Below are positions 1-11,802 of a DNA stretch of 64,000 bases, piece after piece. Origin of the DNA: Chondrilla cf. caribensis. Its lineage: Eukaryota > Porifera > Demospongiae > Chondrillida > Chondrillidae. Each line of letters opens with the position of its first letter. The stretch's first letter is position 1. Location: the NCBI GenBank assembly GCA_964020155.1, contig OZ026547.1, positions 6,490,509 to 6,554,508 on the forward strand, in the 5' to 3' direction. The translations under genes were made by a program, and so were the position numbers. The notes beneath the pieces were generated by a model. It did not search any database and was not told the DNA's origin. It worked only from the letters and a program-made list of their open reading frames with translations.

Positions 1-345
1 ATACGCCTATTGCTGATAACTCAGGAAATTTGATATCACGTTGCTGGTCACCAAGGGCTGCCCAGTGTCTGTCCCAAACTCACCAACACAATTTGGGATG
101 CATGGAAACCGTCCTGGGTGTGCTATGGGCCTCGTGGTGACAAGCCAAAAAATGTCATTTTTTATGCTTGTCACCACGACCTCTCCTGTGTGCACATAAT
201 GCATCATAGATCTAATACGAATGCACGGACACACTCCTGGAACTAATACGGTCCTTTAGATAACAAAAATGCTTGATTTTGTAGTCAATCTAAATTTGCC
301 CGAGATGTCCATATGACACATAGCATTTATACATTTGTATGTATA
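1..345 (+). repeat. Left inverted arm of repeat family R347, truncated by window edge
   Basis: This stretch matches the reverse complement of about 6885-7230 along its whole length, and in part of 6695-6884. It is in the same orientation as the 347-bp repeats of 7300-8935. It contains an internal inverted repeat, GTGGTGACAAG near 133 and CTTGTCACCAC near 168, around an A/T-rich loop. The short open frame on the minus strand has no recognisable domain and recurs with every copy, so I do not call a gene. The element probably continues beyond position 1. Confidence 0.75.
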
Positions 346-354
346 ATTATTATT

Positions 355-3160
355 TCAATACCTATACTCTCCCATGCATTGAAAGTATATAAAGCACCTT
401 CGAATGTAGCTGGAGTTATGAGCCACCTATTGAGATGGGAATTGTTTCAGACGTTAGTTCACGTCCCCAGCTAGGTCTGCCTAGAATATCATGTTGACAC
501 GCTTCCTCTCCCATGAGCTATGCAAAAAGGTGCTTAATGTTTTCTCTCCTATACTCTCACATACATTGAAAAAATATTTATCACCTTTGAATGTAGCTGG
601 AGTTACGGTCCACCTATTGAGATGGAAATTGTTTCAGAAGTTAGTTCACGTCCCCAGCTAGGTCTGTCTAAAATATAATATTGACACGCCCCCTCCCCCA
701 TGAGCTATGCAAAAGGTGCTTAGTGTTTACTCTCCTATACTTTCCCATACATTGAAAGTATATTTAGCACCTTCGAATGTAGCTGGAGTTACAGTCCACC
801 TAATGAGATAGGAATTGTTTAAGAGGTTAGTTCACATCCCCAGCTAGGTCTGTCTAAAATATCAAGTTGACGCGCCCCCTTCCCCATGAGCTATGCAAAT
901 AGGTGCTTAGCATTTTCTCTCCTATACTCTCCCATACATTGAAAATATATTAAGCACCTTCGAATGTAGCTGAAGTTACGGGCCGCCTATTGAGATGGGA
1001 ATTGTTTCACAAGTTAGTTCATGTCCCCAGCTAGGTCTGTCTAAAATATCAAGTTGACACGCCCCCTTCCCCATGAGCTATGCAAAAAGGTGCTTAGCGT
1101 TTTCTCTCCTATACTTTCCCATACATTGAAATATATTAAGCACCTCCGAATGTAGCTGTAGTTACGGTCCACCTAATGAGATGGGAATTGTTTCAGAAGT
1201 TAGTTCACGTCCCCAGCTAGGTCTGTCTAAAATATCAAGTTGACACGCCCCCTTCCCCATGAGCTATGCAAAAAGGTGCTTAGTGTTTTCTCTCCTATAC
1301 TTTCCCATACATTGAAATATATTAAGCACCTTCAAATGTAGCTGGAGTTACGGTCCACCTAATGAGATGGGACTTGTTTCAGAAGTTAGTTCACGTCCCC
1401 AGCTAGGTTTGTCTACAATAACATTAGCATTTTCTCTCCTATACTCTCCCATACATTGAAAATATATTAAGCACCTTCGAATGTAGCTGAAGTTACGGGC
1501 CGCCTATTGAGATGGAAATTGTTTCAGAAGTTAGTTCACGTCTTCAGCTAGGTCTGTCTAAAATATCAAGTTGACACGCCCCCTCCCCCATGAGCTATGC
1601 AAAAAGGTGCTTAGTGTTTTCTCTCCTATACTTTCCCATACATTGAAAATATATTAAGCACCTTCAAATGTAGCTGGAGTTACGGGCCGCCTATTGAGGT
1701 GGGAATTGTTTCACAAGTTAGTTCACGTCCCCAGCTAGGTCTGTCTTTAATATAATATTGACACGCCCCCTCCCCCATGAGCTATGCACAAAGGTGCTTA
1801 GCGTATTCTCTCCTATACTCTCCCATACATTGAAAGTATATTAAGCACCTTCAAATGTAGCTGGAGTTACGGTCCACCTAATGAGATGGGAATTGTTTCG
1901 GAATTTAGTTCACGTCTCCAGCTAGGTTTGTCTAAAATATAATATTGACACTCCCCCTCCCCCATGAGCTATGCAAAAGGTGCTTAGCGTTTTATCTCCT
2001 ATACGTATATGTACTCTCCCATACGTACATTGTAAATAATAATATTATATTAAACACCTTTGAATGTAGCTGAAGTTACGGGCGGCCTTTTGAGATGGGA
2101 ATTGATTAAGAAGATAGTTCATGTCCCCAGCTAGGTCTGTCTATAATATAATATTGACACGCCCCCTCCCCCATGAGCTAAGCAAAAAGGTGCTTAGCGT
2201 TTTATCTCCTATACTCTCCCATACATTGAAAATATATTAAGCACCTTCGAATGTAGCTGGAGTTACGGTCCACCTAATGAGATGGAAATTGTTTCAGAAG
2301 TTAGTTCACGTCCCCAGCTAGCTCTGTCTAAAATATCAAGTTGACACGCCCCATCCCCCATGAGCTATGCAAATAGGTGCTTAGCATTTTCTCTCCTATA
2401 CTCTCCCATACATTTAAAATATATTAAGCACCTTCGAATGTAGCTGAAGTTACGGGCCGCCTATTGAGATGGGAATTGTTTCACAAGTTAGTTCATGTCC
2501 CCAGCTAGGTCTGTCTAAAATATCAAGTTGACACGCCCCCTTCCCCATGAGCTATGCAAAAAGGTGCTTAGTGTTTTCTCTCCTATACTTTCCCATACAT
2601 TGAAATATATTAAGCACCTCCGAATGTAGCTGTAGTTACGGTCCACCTAATGAGATGGGAATTGTTTCAGAAGTTAGTTCACGTCCCCAGCTAGGTCTGT
2701 CTAAAATATCAAGTTGACACGCCCCCTTCCCATGAGCTATGCAAAAAGGTGCTTAGTGTTTTCTCTCCTATACTTTCCCATACATTGAAAATACATTAAG
2801 CACCTTCAAATGTAGCTGGAGTTACGGTCCACCTAATTAGATGGGACTTGTTTCAGAAGTTAGTTCACGTCCCCAGCTAGGTTTGTCTACAATAACAACT
2901 TGACACTCCCCCTCCCCCATGAGCTATGCAAAAAGGTGCTTAACGTTTTCTCTCCTATACTCTCCCATACATTGAAAATATATTAAGCATCTTCGAATGT
3001 AGCAGAAGTTACAGGTCGTCTATTGAGATGGGAATTGTTTCAGAAGTTAGTTCACGTCTCCAGCTAGGTCTGTCTGAAATATCGAGTTGACACGCCCCCT
3101 CTCCCATGAGCTATGCAAAAAGGTGCTTAGCAATTTCTCTCCCATACTCCCTACATGTGT
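355..3160 (+). repeat. ~187-bp satellite array, first forward block (~15 units)
   Basis: Units are recognisable by 'cccatacattgaaa', 'aatgtagctg', 'gagatgggaattgtttcag', 'ccagctaggtctgtct' and 'catgagctatgcaaaaagg'. Spacing of the 'atacatt' landmark is 187, 186, 187, 187 and 186 bp over the first units. One unit (landmarks 1307 to 1451) is shortened to 144 bp. Units differ by scattered substitutions. No coding potential is seen. Confidence 0.93.
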
Positions 3161-3213
3161 CTTGAAATTGGTGTTAGTTGTCCTGAGAACTTTTGTAGCC
3201 TGTGAACTAGGGC

Positions 3214-3250
3214 AGTGCTGATCAAGTACATACAGTACTTGATCAGCACT
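3214..3250. repeat. Perfect hairpin, 16-bp arms, 5-nt loop
   Basis: The left arm agtgctgatcaagtac and right arm gtacttgatcagcact are exact reverse complements separated by 'ataca'. It lies where the 187-bp satellite is interrupted (3160-4030). It could be a foldback remnant or a cruciform-forming site; no function can be assigned. Confidence 0.85.
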
Positions 3251-3499
3251 ACCAGGGGAGTCAGGTACCTCATGGTATTACTATACAAGCACGTTCACCA
3301 CTCTTTAGTTGTCTGGTGATGCATGATTATTGAGCAATAATCAAAGTAATATATCCGGCAATCATTTGACCTGATTACAAGGTATACTAGACCACATACA
3401 ATTGATTGAAGTAATGATTGAAGTAATGATAACCCCATCTCCCACGAGATATGCAGGATAGTGCTAAGTGTATTTCTTCCCTATTCTCCCCCATACATT

Positions 3500-4025
3500 G
3501 ACTGTGGTGCTATGGCCAAAACTTGGCCATAGCACCACCTTGAATAACAAGGGTTACAGAGCACACAAAGTGATGGGAAGTGTTTCATAACTTAGTTCAC
3601 ATCTCCAACTAGATTTATTGAAAATATCAGGGCGACGCACCCCCTCTTCCACGAGCTATGCAGGATGGTGCTATGGCCAAAATTTGGCCATAGCACCACC
3701 TTGAATAACAAGGGTTACAGAGAACACAAAGTGATGGGAAGTGTTTCATAACTTAGTTCACATCTCCAACTAGATTTGTTGAAAATATCAGGGTGACACG
3801 CCCCATCTCCCACGAGATATGCCGGATGGTGCTAAGTGCATTTTTTCCCTATTCTCCCCCATACATTGACTGTGGTGCTATGGCCAAAATTTGGCCATAG
3901 CACCACCTTGAATAACAAGGGTTACAGAGTACACAAAGTGATGGGAAGTGTTTCATAACTTAGTTCACATCTCCAACTAGATTTATTGAAAATATCAGAG
4001 CGACGCACCCCCTCTTCCACGAGCT
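3500..4025 (+). repeat. Palindrome-bearing variant repeat, three copies
   Basis: Three related copies carry a near-perfect palindrome of about 33 bp (arms TGGTGCTATGGCCAAA / TTTGGCCATAGCACCA, single central base) at about 3505-3537, 3666-3698 and 3873-3905. The first copy has one mismatch. Each palindrome is followed by 'ccttgaataacaagggttacagag'-like sequence. The flanking text ('ccatacattga', 'ttagttcacatctcc') is a diverged form of the surrounding 187-bp satellite, so this looks like a satellite subfamily with a palindromic insertion. Confidence 0.85.
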
Positions 4026-4029
4026 ACGT

Positions 4030-5824
4030 ACTCTCCCATACATTGAAGTACATATTAAGCACCTTCCAATGTAGCTGGGGTTACGAGCCACCTATTGAGA
4101 TGGGAATTGTTTCAGAAGTTAGTTTACATCTCCAACTAGGCTTGTCTGAAATATCAAGTTGACACGCCCCCTCTCCCATGAGCTATGCAAAAAGGTGCTT
4201 AGCGTTTTCTCTCCTATACTCTCCCATACATTGATAATATATTAAGCACCTTCCAATGTAGCAGAAGTTACGGGCCACCTATTGAGATGGGAATTGTTTC
4301 AGAAGTTAGTTCACGTCTCCAGCTAGGTCTGTCTAAAATATCAAGTTGACACGCCCCCTCCCCCATGTGCTATGCAAAAAGGTGCTTAGTGTTTTCTCTC
4401 CTATACTCTCCCATACATTGAAATATATTAAGCACCCTCGAATGTAGCAGAAGTTACGGGCCGCCTATTGAGATAGGAATTGTTTCACAAGTTAGTTCAC
4501 CTTCCCAGCTAGGTCTGTCTAAAATAACAACTTGACACATCCCCTCCTCCTTGAGCTATGCAAAAAGGTGCTTAGCGTTTTCTCTCCTATACTTTCCCAT
4601 ACATTGAAAATATATTAAGCATCTTCGAATGTAGCAGAAGTTACAGGCTGCCTATTGAGATGGGAATTGTTTAAGAAGTTAGTTCACGTCTCCAGCTAGG
4701 TTCGTCTAAAATATCATATTGACACGCACCCTCCCTCTTGAGCTATGCAAAAAGGTGCTTAACGTTTTCTCTCCTATACTCTCCCATACATTGAAATATA
4801 TTAAGCACCTTCGAATGTAGCAGAAGTTACGGGCCGCCTATTGAGATAGGAATTGTTTAAGAAGTTAGTTCACGTCTCCAGCTAGGTTCGTCTAAAATAT
4901 CAGCTTGACACGCACCCTCCCTCTTGAGCTATGCAAAAAGGTGCTTAGTGTTTTCTCTCCTATACTCTCCCATACATTGAAATATATTAAGCACCTTCGA
5001 ATGTAGCAGAAGTTACAGGCCGCCTATTGAGATAGGAATTGTTTCACAAGTTAGTTCACGTCCCCAGCTAGGTCTGTCTAAAATATCACCTTGACACGCC
5101 CCCTCCTTCATGAGCTATGCACAAAGGTGCTTAGCGTTTTCTCTCCTATACTCTCCCATACATTGAAAATATATTAAGCACCTCCGAATGTAGCTGGAGT
5201 TACGGGCCGCCTATTGAGATAGGAATTGTTTCAGAAGTTAGTTCACGTCTCCAGCTAGGTTTGTCTAAAATATAATATTGACACGCCCCCTCCCCCATGA
5301 GCTATGCACAAAGGTGCTTAGCGTTTTCTCTCCTATACTCTCCCATACATTGAAAATATATTAAGCACCTTGGAATGTAGCTGAAGTTACGGTCCACCTA
5401 TTGAGATGGGAATTGTTTCACAAGTTAGTTCACGTCCCCAGCTAGGTCTGTCTAAAATATAATATTGACACGCCCCCTCCCCCATGAGCTATGCAAAAAG
5501 GTGCTTAGCGTTTACTCTCCTATACTCTCCCATACACTGAAAATATATTAAGCACCTTCGAATGTAGCTGGAGTTACAGTCCATCAAATGAGATAGAAAT
5601 TGTTTCACAAGTTAGTTCACGTCCCCAGCTAGGTCTGTCTAAAATATAATATTGACACGCCCCCTCCCCCTTGAGCTATGCAAAAAGGTGCTTAACGTTT
5701 TCTCTCCTATACTCTCCCATACATTGAAAATATATTAAGCACCTTGGAATGTAGCTGGAGTTACGGGCCGCCTATTGAGATGGGAATTGTTTCAGAAGTT
5801 AGTTCATGTCCCCAGCTAAGTCTG
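4030..5824 (+). repeat. ~187-bp satellite array, second forward block (~10 units)
   Basis: The same unit as 355-3160 resumes after the palindromic variants, with the same landmarks and period. The last forward unit breaks at about 5824, in the middle of 'ctaagtctgagagagtatagg', where the sequence switches to the reverse complement. Confidence 0.92.
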
Positions 5825-6695
5825 AGAGAGTATAGGAGAGAAAACACTAAGCACCTTTTTGCATAGCTCATGGGGGAGGGGGCGTGTCAAATTGATATTT
5901 TACACAGACCTAGCTGGGGACGTGAACTAACTTCCTAAACAATTCCCATCTCAATAGGCGGCCCGTAACTCCAGCTACATTTGAAGGTGCTTAATATATT
6001 TTCAATGTATGGGAGAGTATAGGAGAGAAAACGCTAAGCACCTTTTTGCATAGCTCATGGGGGAGGGGGCGTGTCAAGTTGATATTTTAGACAGACCTAG
6101 CTGGAGACGTGAACTAACTTCTGAAACAAGTCCCATCTCATTAGGTGGACCGTAACTTCTGCTACATTCGAAGGTGCTTAATATATTTTCAATGTATGGG
6201 AGAGTATAGGAGAGAAAACGTTAAGCACCTTTTGCATACCTCATGGGGGAGGGGGCGTGTCAAGTTGTTATTTTAGACAGACCTAGCTGGGGATGTGAAC
6301 TAACTTGTGAAACAATTCCCATCTCATTAGGTGGACCGTAACTTCTGCTACATTTGAAGGTGCTTAATATATTTTCAATGTATGGGAGAGTACGTATAGG
6401 AGAGAAAACGGTAAGCACCTTTTTGCATAGCTCATGGGGGAGGGGGCGTGTCAAGTTGATATTTTAGACAAACCTAGCTGGGGACATGAACTAACTTCTG
6501 AAACAATTCCCATCTCATTAGGTGGACCGTAACTTCTGCTACATTCGAAGGTGCTTAATATATTTTCAATGTTTGGAAGAGTATAGGAGAGAAAACGTTA
6601 AGCACCTTTTTGCATAGCTCATGGGGGAGGGGGCGTGTCAGCTTGATATTTTAGACAGACCTAGCTGGGGATGTGAACTAACTTTTGAACAAACA
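5824..6695 (-). repeat. ~187-bp satellite, inverted block (~4.6 units)
   Basis: From 5824 the satellite is read on the minus strand: 'gcataGCTCATGGGGGAGGGGGCGTGTC', 'gacctagctgggga' and 'tattttcaatgtatggg' are the complements of the forward landmarks. The unit length is unchanged. The tail-to-tail junction gives the array a very large inverted structure. Confidence 0.92.
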
Positions 6696-7300
6696 GCCGT
6701 GGTGACAAGCATAAACATTGACGATTTTTTGCTTGTCACCACAAGGTCCATAGTACACCCAGGACGGTTTGCATGCATCCCAAATTGTGTTGGTGAGTTT
6801 GGTACAGACATTGGGCAGCCCTTGGTGACCAGCAACGTGATGTCAAATCACCTGAGTTATCACCACAAGGCGTATTACACTTATAGTGAAATGTACATAC
6901 AAATGTATAATGCTATGTACAATATGGACACCTGGGAGAATTTTCATCCTCAACAAAACCTATCATTTTTGGTATCAAAAGGACCGTATTAGTTCCAGGA
7001 GTGTGTCCGTGCATTCGTATTAGATCTATGATGCATTATGTGCACACAGGAGAGGTCGTGGTTACAAGCATAAAAATTGACATTTTTTGGCTTGTCACCA
7101 CGAGGCCCATAGCACATCCAGGACGGTTTGCATGCATCCCAAATTGTGTTGGTGAGATTTGCACGGGCACTGGGCAGCCCTTGGTGACCAGAAGCTTGAT
7201 GTCAAATCACCTGAGTTATCACCACAAGGCGTATTACACTTGTATTGAAATGTACATACAAATGTATAATGCTATATGCCATATGGACAATTGGCAGTCT
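6695..7300 (-). repeat. Right inverted arm of repeat family R347 (two partial units)
   Basis: Two consecutive units (about 6695-6884 and 6885-7300) are reverse complements of the sequence at 1-345, at roughly 90% identity where I compared them ('ctcaccaacacaatttggg', 'ccgtcctgggtg', 'aatgcacggacacactcctgg'). With the left arm they bracket the satellite. At about 7300 the family flips back to forward orientation. Open frames of 113-123 codons run through this arm but have no known domain. Confidence 0.82.
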
Positions 7301-8935
7301 GATTGTCCTGAGTGCGCTATAAGCCTCGTGGTGACAAGTTAATGTCAATTTTTTGAGTTGTCACCACGGCCTCTCCTGTGTGCACGTGATGCATCATAGC
7401 TCTAATCCGAATGCACAGACACACTCCTGGACCTGGTAGCTACCTTCTCATAGCAAAAAGTTGCATTTTGATGTCGACCAAAATTTCCCCCTATTTCCAA
7501 TATATGTACTTTGTATATAGATTCATATATAAGTGTATTACGCCTTGTGGTGATCACCTAAACAATTTGAGATTTCTTTGCTGGTCACCAAGGGCTACCT
7601 AGTGTCCATGCCTAACTCACCAACACAATTTGGTAAGCATTCTGATTGTCCTGAGTGTGCTATAAACCTCGTGGTGACAAGCAAAATAATGTCAATTTTT
7701 TGAGTTGTCACCACGGCCTCTCCTGTGTGCACGTGATGCATCATAGCTCTAATCCGAATGCACAGACACACTCCTGGATCTGGTAGCTACCTTCTGATAG
7801 CAAAAAGTTGCATTTTGATGTCGACCAAAATTTCCCCCTATTTCCAATATATATACTTTGTATATAGATTCATATATAAGTGTATTGCGCCTTGTGGTGA
7901 TCACCTAAGCAATTTGAGATTTCTTTGCTGGTCACAAAGGGCTACCTAGTGTCCATACCTAACTCACCAACACAATTTCGTAAGCATTCTGATTGTCCTG
8001 AGTGCGCTATAAGCCTCGTGGTGACAAGCAAAAAAATGTCAATTTTTTGAGTTGTCACCACGGCCTCTCCTGTGTGCACGTGATACATCATAGCTCAAAT
8101 CGGAATGCACGGACACGCTCCTGGACCCGGTGGCTACCTTCTGATAGCAAAAAGTTGCATTTTGATGTCGACCAAAATTTCCCCCTATTTCCAATATATG
8201 TACTTTGTATATAGATTCATATATAAGTGTATTGCGCCTTGTGGTGATCACCTAAGCAATTTGAGATTTCTTTGCTGGTCACCAAGGGCTACCTAGTGTC
8301 CATGCCTAACTCACCAACACAATTTCGTAAGCATTCTGATTGTCCTGAGTGCGCTATAAGCCTCGTGGTGACAAGCAAAAAAATGTCAATTTTTTGAGTT
8401 GTCACCACGGCCTCTCCTGTGTGCACGTGATGCATCATAGCTCTAATCCGAATGCACAGACACACTCCTGGACCTGGTAGCTACCTTCTGATAGCAAAAA
8501 GTTGCATTTTGATGTCGACCAAAATTTCCCCCTATTTTCAATATATATACTTTGTATGTAGATTCATATATAAGTGTATTACGCCTTGTGGTGATCACCT
8601 AAGCAATTGCGATTTTTTTGCTGGTCACCAAGGGCTACCTAGTGTCCATACCTAACTCACCAACACAATTTCGTAAGCATTCTGATTGTCCTGAGTGTGC
8701 TATAAACCTCGTGGTGACAAGTAAAAAAATGTCAATTTTTTGAGTTGTCACCACGGCCTCTCCTGTGTGCACGTGATGCATCATAGCTCAAATCGGAATG
8801 CACAGACACGCTCCTGGACCTGGTAGCTACCTTCTGATAGCAAAAAGTTGCATTTTGATGTCGACCAAAATTTCCCCCTATTTCCAATATATATACTTTG
8901 TATGTAGATTCATATATAAGTGTATTACGCATACC
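7300..8935 (+). repeat. 347-bp tandem repeat (R347), about 4.5 copies
   Basis: Equivalent points recur at 7411, 7758, 8105, 8452 and 8799, exactly 347 bp apart. Copies differ by a few percent. Each contains the inverted repeat CGTGGTGACAAG ... TTGTCACCACG, separated by an A/T core, and the line 'gcattttgatgtcgaccaaaa'. The ~63-codon open frames that recur in each unit are a by-product of the repetition. The last unit breaks off near 8930. Confidence 0.93.
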
Positions 8936-9894
8936 AGTGTGTGCAATGATAGATTATAAAACTCAGGATAATAAATCGAATATAAATATTACAATGAATG
9001 TATACAAAAGTACAATATGTAAGTTATAAGTTTAACTTTGTAGTTGTTTGCAAAAAATGTAAATTTAAAGTATTACCAATAATTCTCAGTACTGTGTGCC
9101 CTGTTATAACTCATATAGTGGTATTTCTTTGCTGTGTCAACACTATACACTCAATAAGGAAAAACTTACCAACGAATTGAAACAACATGATATCATGATC
9201 TGTGTCTTAATTTGAAAGTGTTATGCTCATTAACAATGAATAATATCAAAGGGCAATGTGTGAGGTAATGCTTATATGCTCGAGTGAGAGTGCTTAGCCA
9301 TACTTTCTTCTATTCTCTCTCAGGTTGGGAGATTTAGTACACTTGATAATTTCTGAGGTGCTTTGGGGTCAGTTTCTCCCCTCCTGTTCTCTCCCATACA
9401 TTTGAAATATGAAACACATCCAAATGTAGCTGCATGGGGGAGTAGGTGGGGTTACAGACCTTGTATGGGGGTGGGAAGTGTCCCATGATCTGGGTCTGGT
9501 CCCCAATTTCATTGCATTAATTCATCATTACATTTCTCAGTATAAGTAATGGTGTTCGTTATTTTATACTAGTGGATCACTTAGCCAAGTTAGCTATAGA
9601 TATTATAGTTATATTATTTACAGTAGTTCACAGTTATATTATTTACAGTAGTTCACAATAATAATATTAAAAATAGATTCTTCTTAAAATCTTCCTTTTC
9701 TAGATTATCTCTTTATTATTCGCATTATACATGACATTGTTTTATTACACGGTGTAATAATACATATAACGTCAGGTTTACGACCGAGGGTGCCCTATAA
9801 ACTCCGTTCTTCTTCCGTTGACGACCGTAAACTATCTAGAGCTCCGTTTTCCGCATAACCGGCCGACCGTAAACGGTCAAAGCGAGCCGGCAAG
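8936..9894. other. AT-rich intergenic DNA upstream of the PLAC8-like gene
   Basis: No gene is supported. 9340-9500 holds a decayed relative of the 187-bp satellite ('ctctcccatacatttgaaatatg', 'aaatgtagctgcatggggg'). The last ~110 bases become GC-richer, with a short foldback GACCGT-aa-ACGGTC at 9865-9878. This is probably the promoter and 5' UTR of the PLAC8-like gene, but no TATA box or initiator is evident. Confidence 0.5.
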
Positions 9895-10824
9895 ATGTCC
9901 TCCACTTGGTCGCATGGAATATGTGGATGTTTCCAGGACTTGGGACTTTGTAAGTATTTCACTTTGAAGCCACACCACTGTCACATTAAGCCATCGTCTC
10001 TTTTTAGTCCTTTTGAGCCGAGTTTCTTGTTACCTTGACAATGGAAGTGTCTTTCGACCGCTGACTAATCCCTTCCCATTGTATCAGGGGGTTTCGACTG
10101 ATGTTGATTGCCCAAATTTCAAGACGTGTGTGTTATACCAAGTTGTTTGTGTCAAATAGCGGTCCTGTTATCGCCGATCCCAACGTGTCAACCTCTGTAA
10201 TCCGACCACATCATGAGACTCGTATAAGGTAGGGGCGGGGGTAATTTCGAACAGTAGTTGATTCCGAACATGTCGATTTTCCACCTAATCCGGTTAATAA
10301 TGAGTAGACCAAAGAATGCAGTGTCTTACCTGATGTGTAAGAATTACGAATATGAACTATAAATGATGGTTTATTACGAATATGAACTATAAATGATGGT
10401 TTCTTGAAAATGATACGATGAGAGACCAACTGTTAGAAATAAGGCGCGTTTACCTTACTGTATTACATAGACAATGCTATGAGTAATTTATACCTAACCA
10501 ATCCAAAAACTTGTGTTGATGGTATAGGTCAGTGTCGGTTTATCAAGATTCCACTGTATTTAATGTTGGGTTATCAAGGTTCTGCTGTATTCAGTGTCAG
10601 ATTATCAAGCTCCCACCCTATCATGTACTTGCAGTGACCATGTCCCCTTGTCTGCAGGTTTCGTGACGTACCTCCTCCCTTGCTACACGGCAGCTAGGAA
10701 TGCTGAGGCGGTCGGGGACAGCTGCTGTCTGCACTTCTGCCTGGCCTGGATCCCTCTACTGAACATCTGGTTCCATGCGAATACTAGAGGGAAGATTAGG
10801 GACCAAAAACGTATAGATGTGAGC

Positions 10825-10891
<67 letters not shown>

Positions 10892-10908
10892 TGTGTGTGT
10901 GTGTGTAA

Positions 10909-10955
<47 letters not shown>

Positions 10956-10971
10956 ATGTGTTTGTGTGTGT

Positions 10972-11018
<47 letters not shown>

Positions 11019-11096
11019 TGTGTGTATGTGTGCGTGTGTGTGTGTGTGTGTGTATATGCGTGCGCTTGTGTGTATGTGTGCGCTTGTGTGTACGTT

Positions 11097-11159
<63 letters not shown>

Positions 11160-11317
11160 GTTTGTGTGTGTGTGTGTGTACACACACAGTACATACAATG
11201 CATACATAAATGACTGTATTATGACTTGTATATGTGATTTATTTCTACAGGGAACATTCATTAGTGACTTGATCCTCACCGCCTTCTGTCCATACTGCAC
11301 CTACATACAAGAAGGAC

Positions 11318-11368
<51 letters not shown>

Positions 11369-11802
11369 TGTGTGTGTGAGTGTGTGTGTGTGTGTGTGTG
11401 CGTGTGTGCGTGTGTGTATCGTTAACTTTTAACCCATGTTTCAGGATGACCCCTGATCCTCTAACTTGTGTTCACTACTGCACATGACATATTTCATTAA
11501 CCTTATTGGAGTTCAACACTAATGTGGGAGTGGAGACTTCTTTGATTGTTTGTGAATGTTTCTTTGATTGTTGTTTAGGAATGTTTGTTGATTGTTTGTG
11601 AATGTTTGTTAGGCTGTTTGTGAGTATTTCTTTGGCTGTTTGTGAATGTTTGAGAGTGTGTGTATGTGGAAATGTTTGTTATTTATTTGTTTTATTTTGT
11701 TGTTTTGTTTAATTTAATTTATTTATTTATTAATGTTTGTTATTTATTTGTGCCTCACAGGAACTCAAAGCACCTGCTCCGCTGTCCATGGCTCGAGAAT
11801 GA
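9895..11802 (+). CDS. PLAC8-like: PLAC8/cornifelin-family protein (4 exons, 108 aa)
   Basis: Exons 9895-9949, 10658-10818, 11251-11319 and 11761-11802 join in frame across GT-AG introns into a complete 108-residue protein ending in TGA. The Cys-rich PLAC8 signature is clear: an N-terminal C-G-C-F...LGLC stretch, a central LPCY...NAEAVGDSCCLHFCLAW segment, a TRGKIRDQ turn, then GTFISDLILTAFCPYCTYIQEGQEL. The length is typical of this family of small membrane-associated or secreted Cys-rich proteins, whose biochemical role is not settled. The start was chosen because ATG at 9895 (caagATG) opens directly into the family N-terminus. The donor after exon 3 is embedded in (GT)n. I see no canonical AATAAA nearby. 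Orthology within the PLAC8/CNFN group cannot be decided here. Confidence 0.93.
10219..10467. mobile_element. MITE-like element in intron 1 of the PLAC8-like gene
   Basis: The left end 'tataaggtaggggcggggg' plus 'taatttcg' and the right end 'gcgtttaccttactgtat' match the terminal inverted repeat of the element at 43098-43656. The internal sequence is different and shorter. It includes a 31-bp direct duplication at about 10342-10403 ('ttacgaatatgaactataaa'). Ends are approximate. Confidence 0.5.
10825..11187. repeat. Long interrupted (TG)n in intron 2 of the PLAC8-like gene
   Basis: About 360 bp of TG dinucleotides with occasional TC, TA and GC interruptions begins a few bases after the exon 2 donor. 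A second TG tract (11320-11418) begins at the exon 3 donor itself. Open frames across these tracts encode only alternating Cys-Val or His-Thr and are not genes. Confidence 0.95.

Noticed and set aside
7411..8655. Recurring ~63-codon open frames
   Set aside because: One per 347-bp satellite unit, with no domain and no conservation beyond the repeat itself.
10683..11300. His-Thr or Cys-Val open frames
   Set aside because: Translations of (CA)n/(TG)n microsatellites on either strand; the same applies at 18844-19559, 20184-20815, 33048-33329 and 52101-52845.
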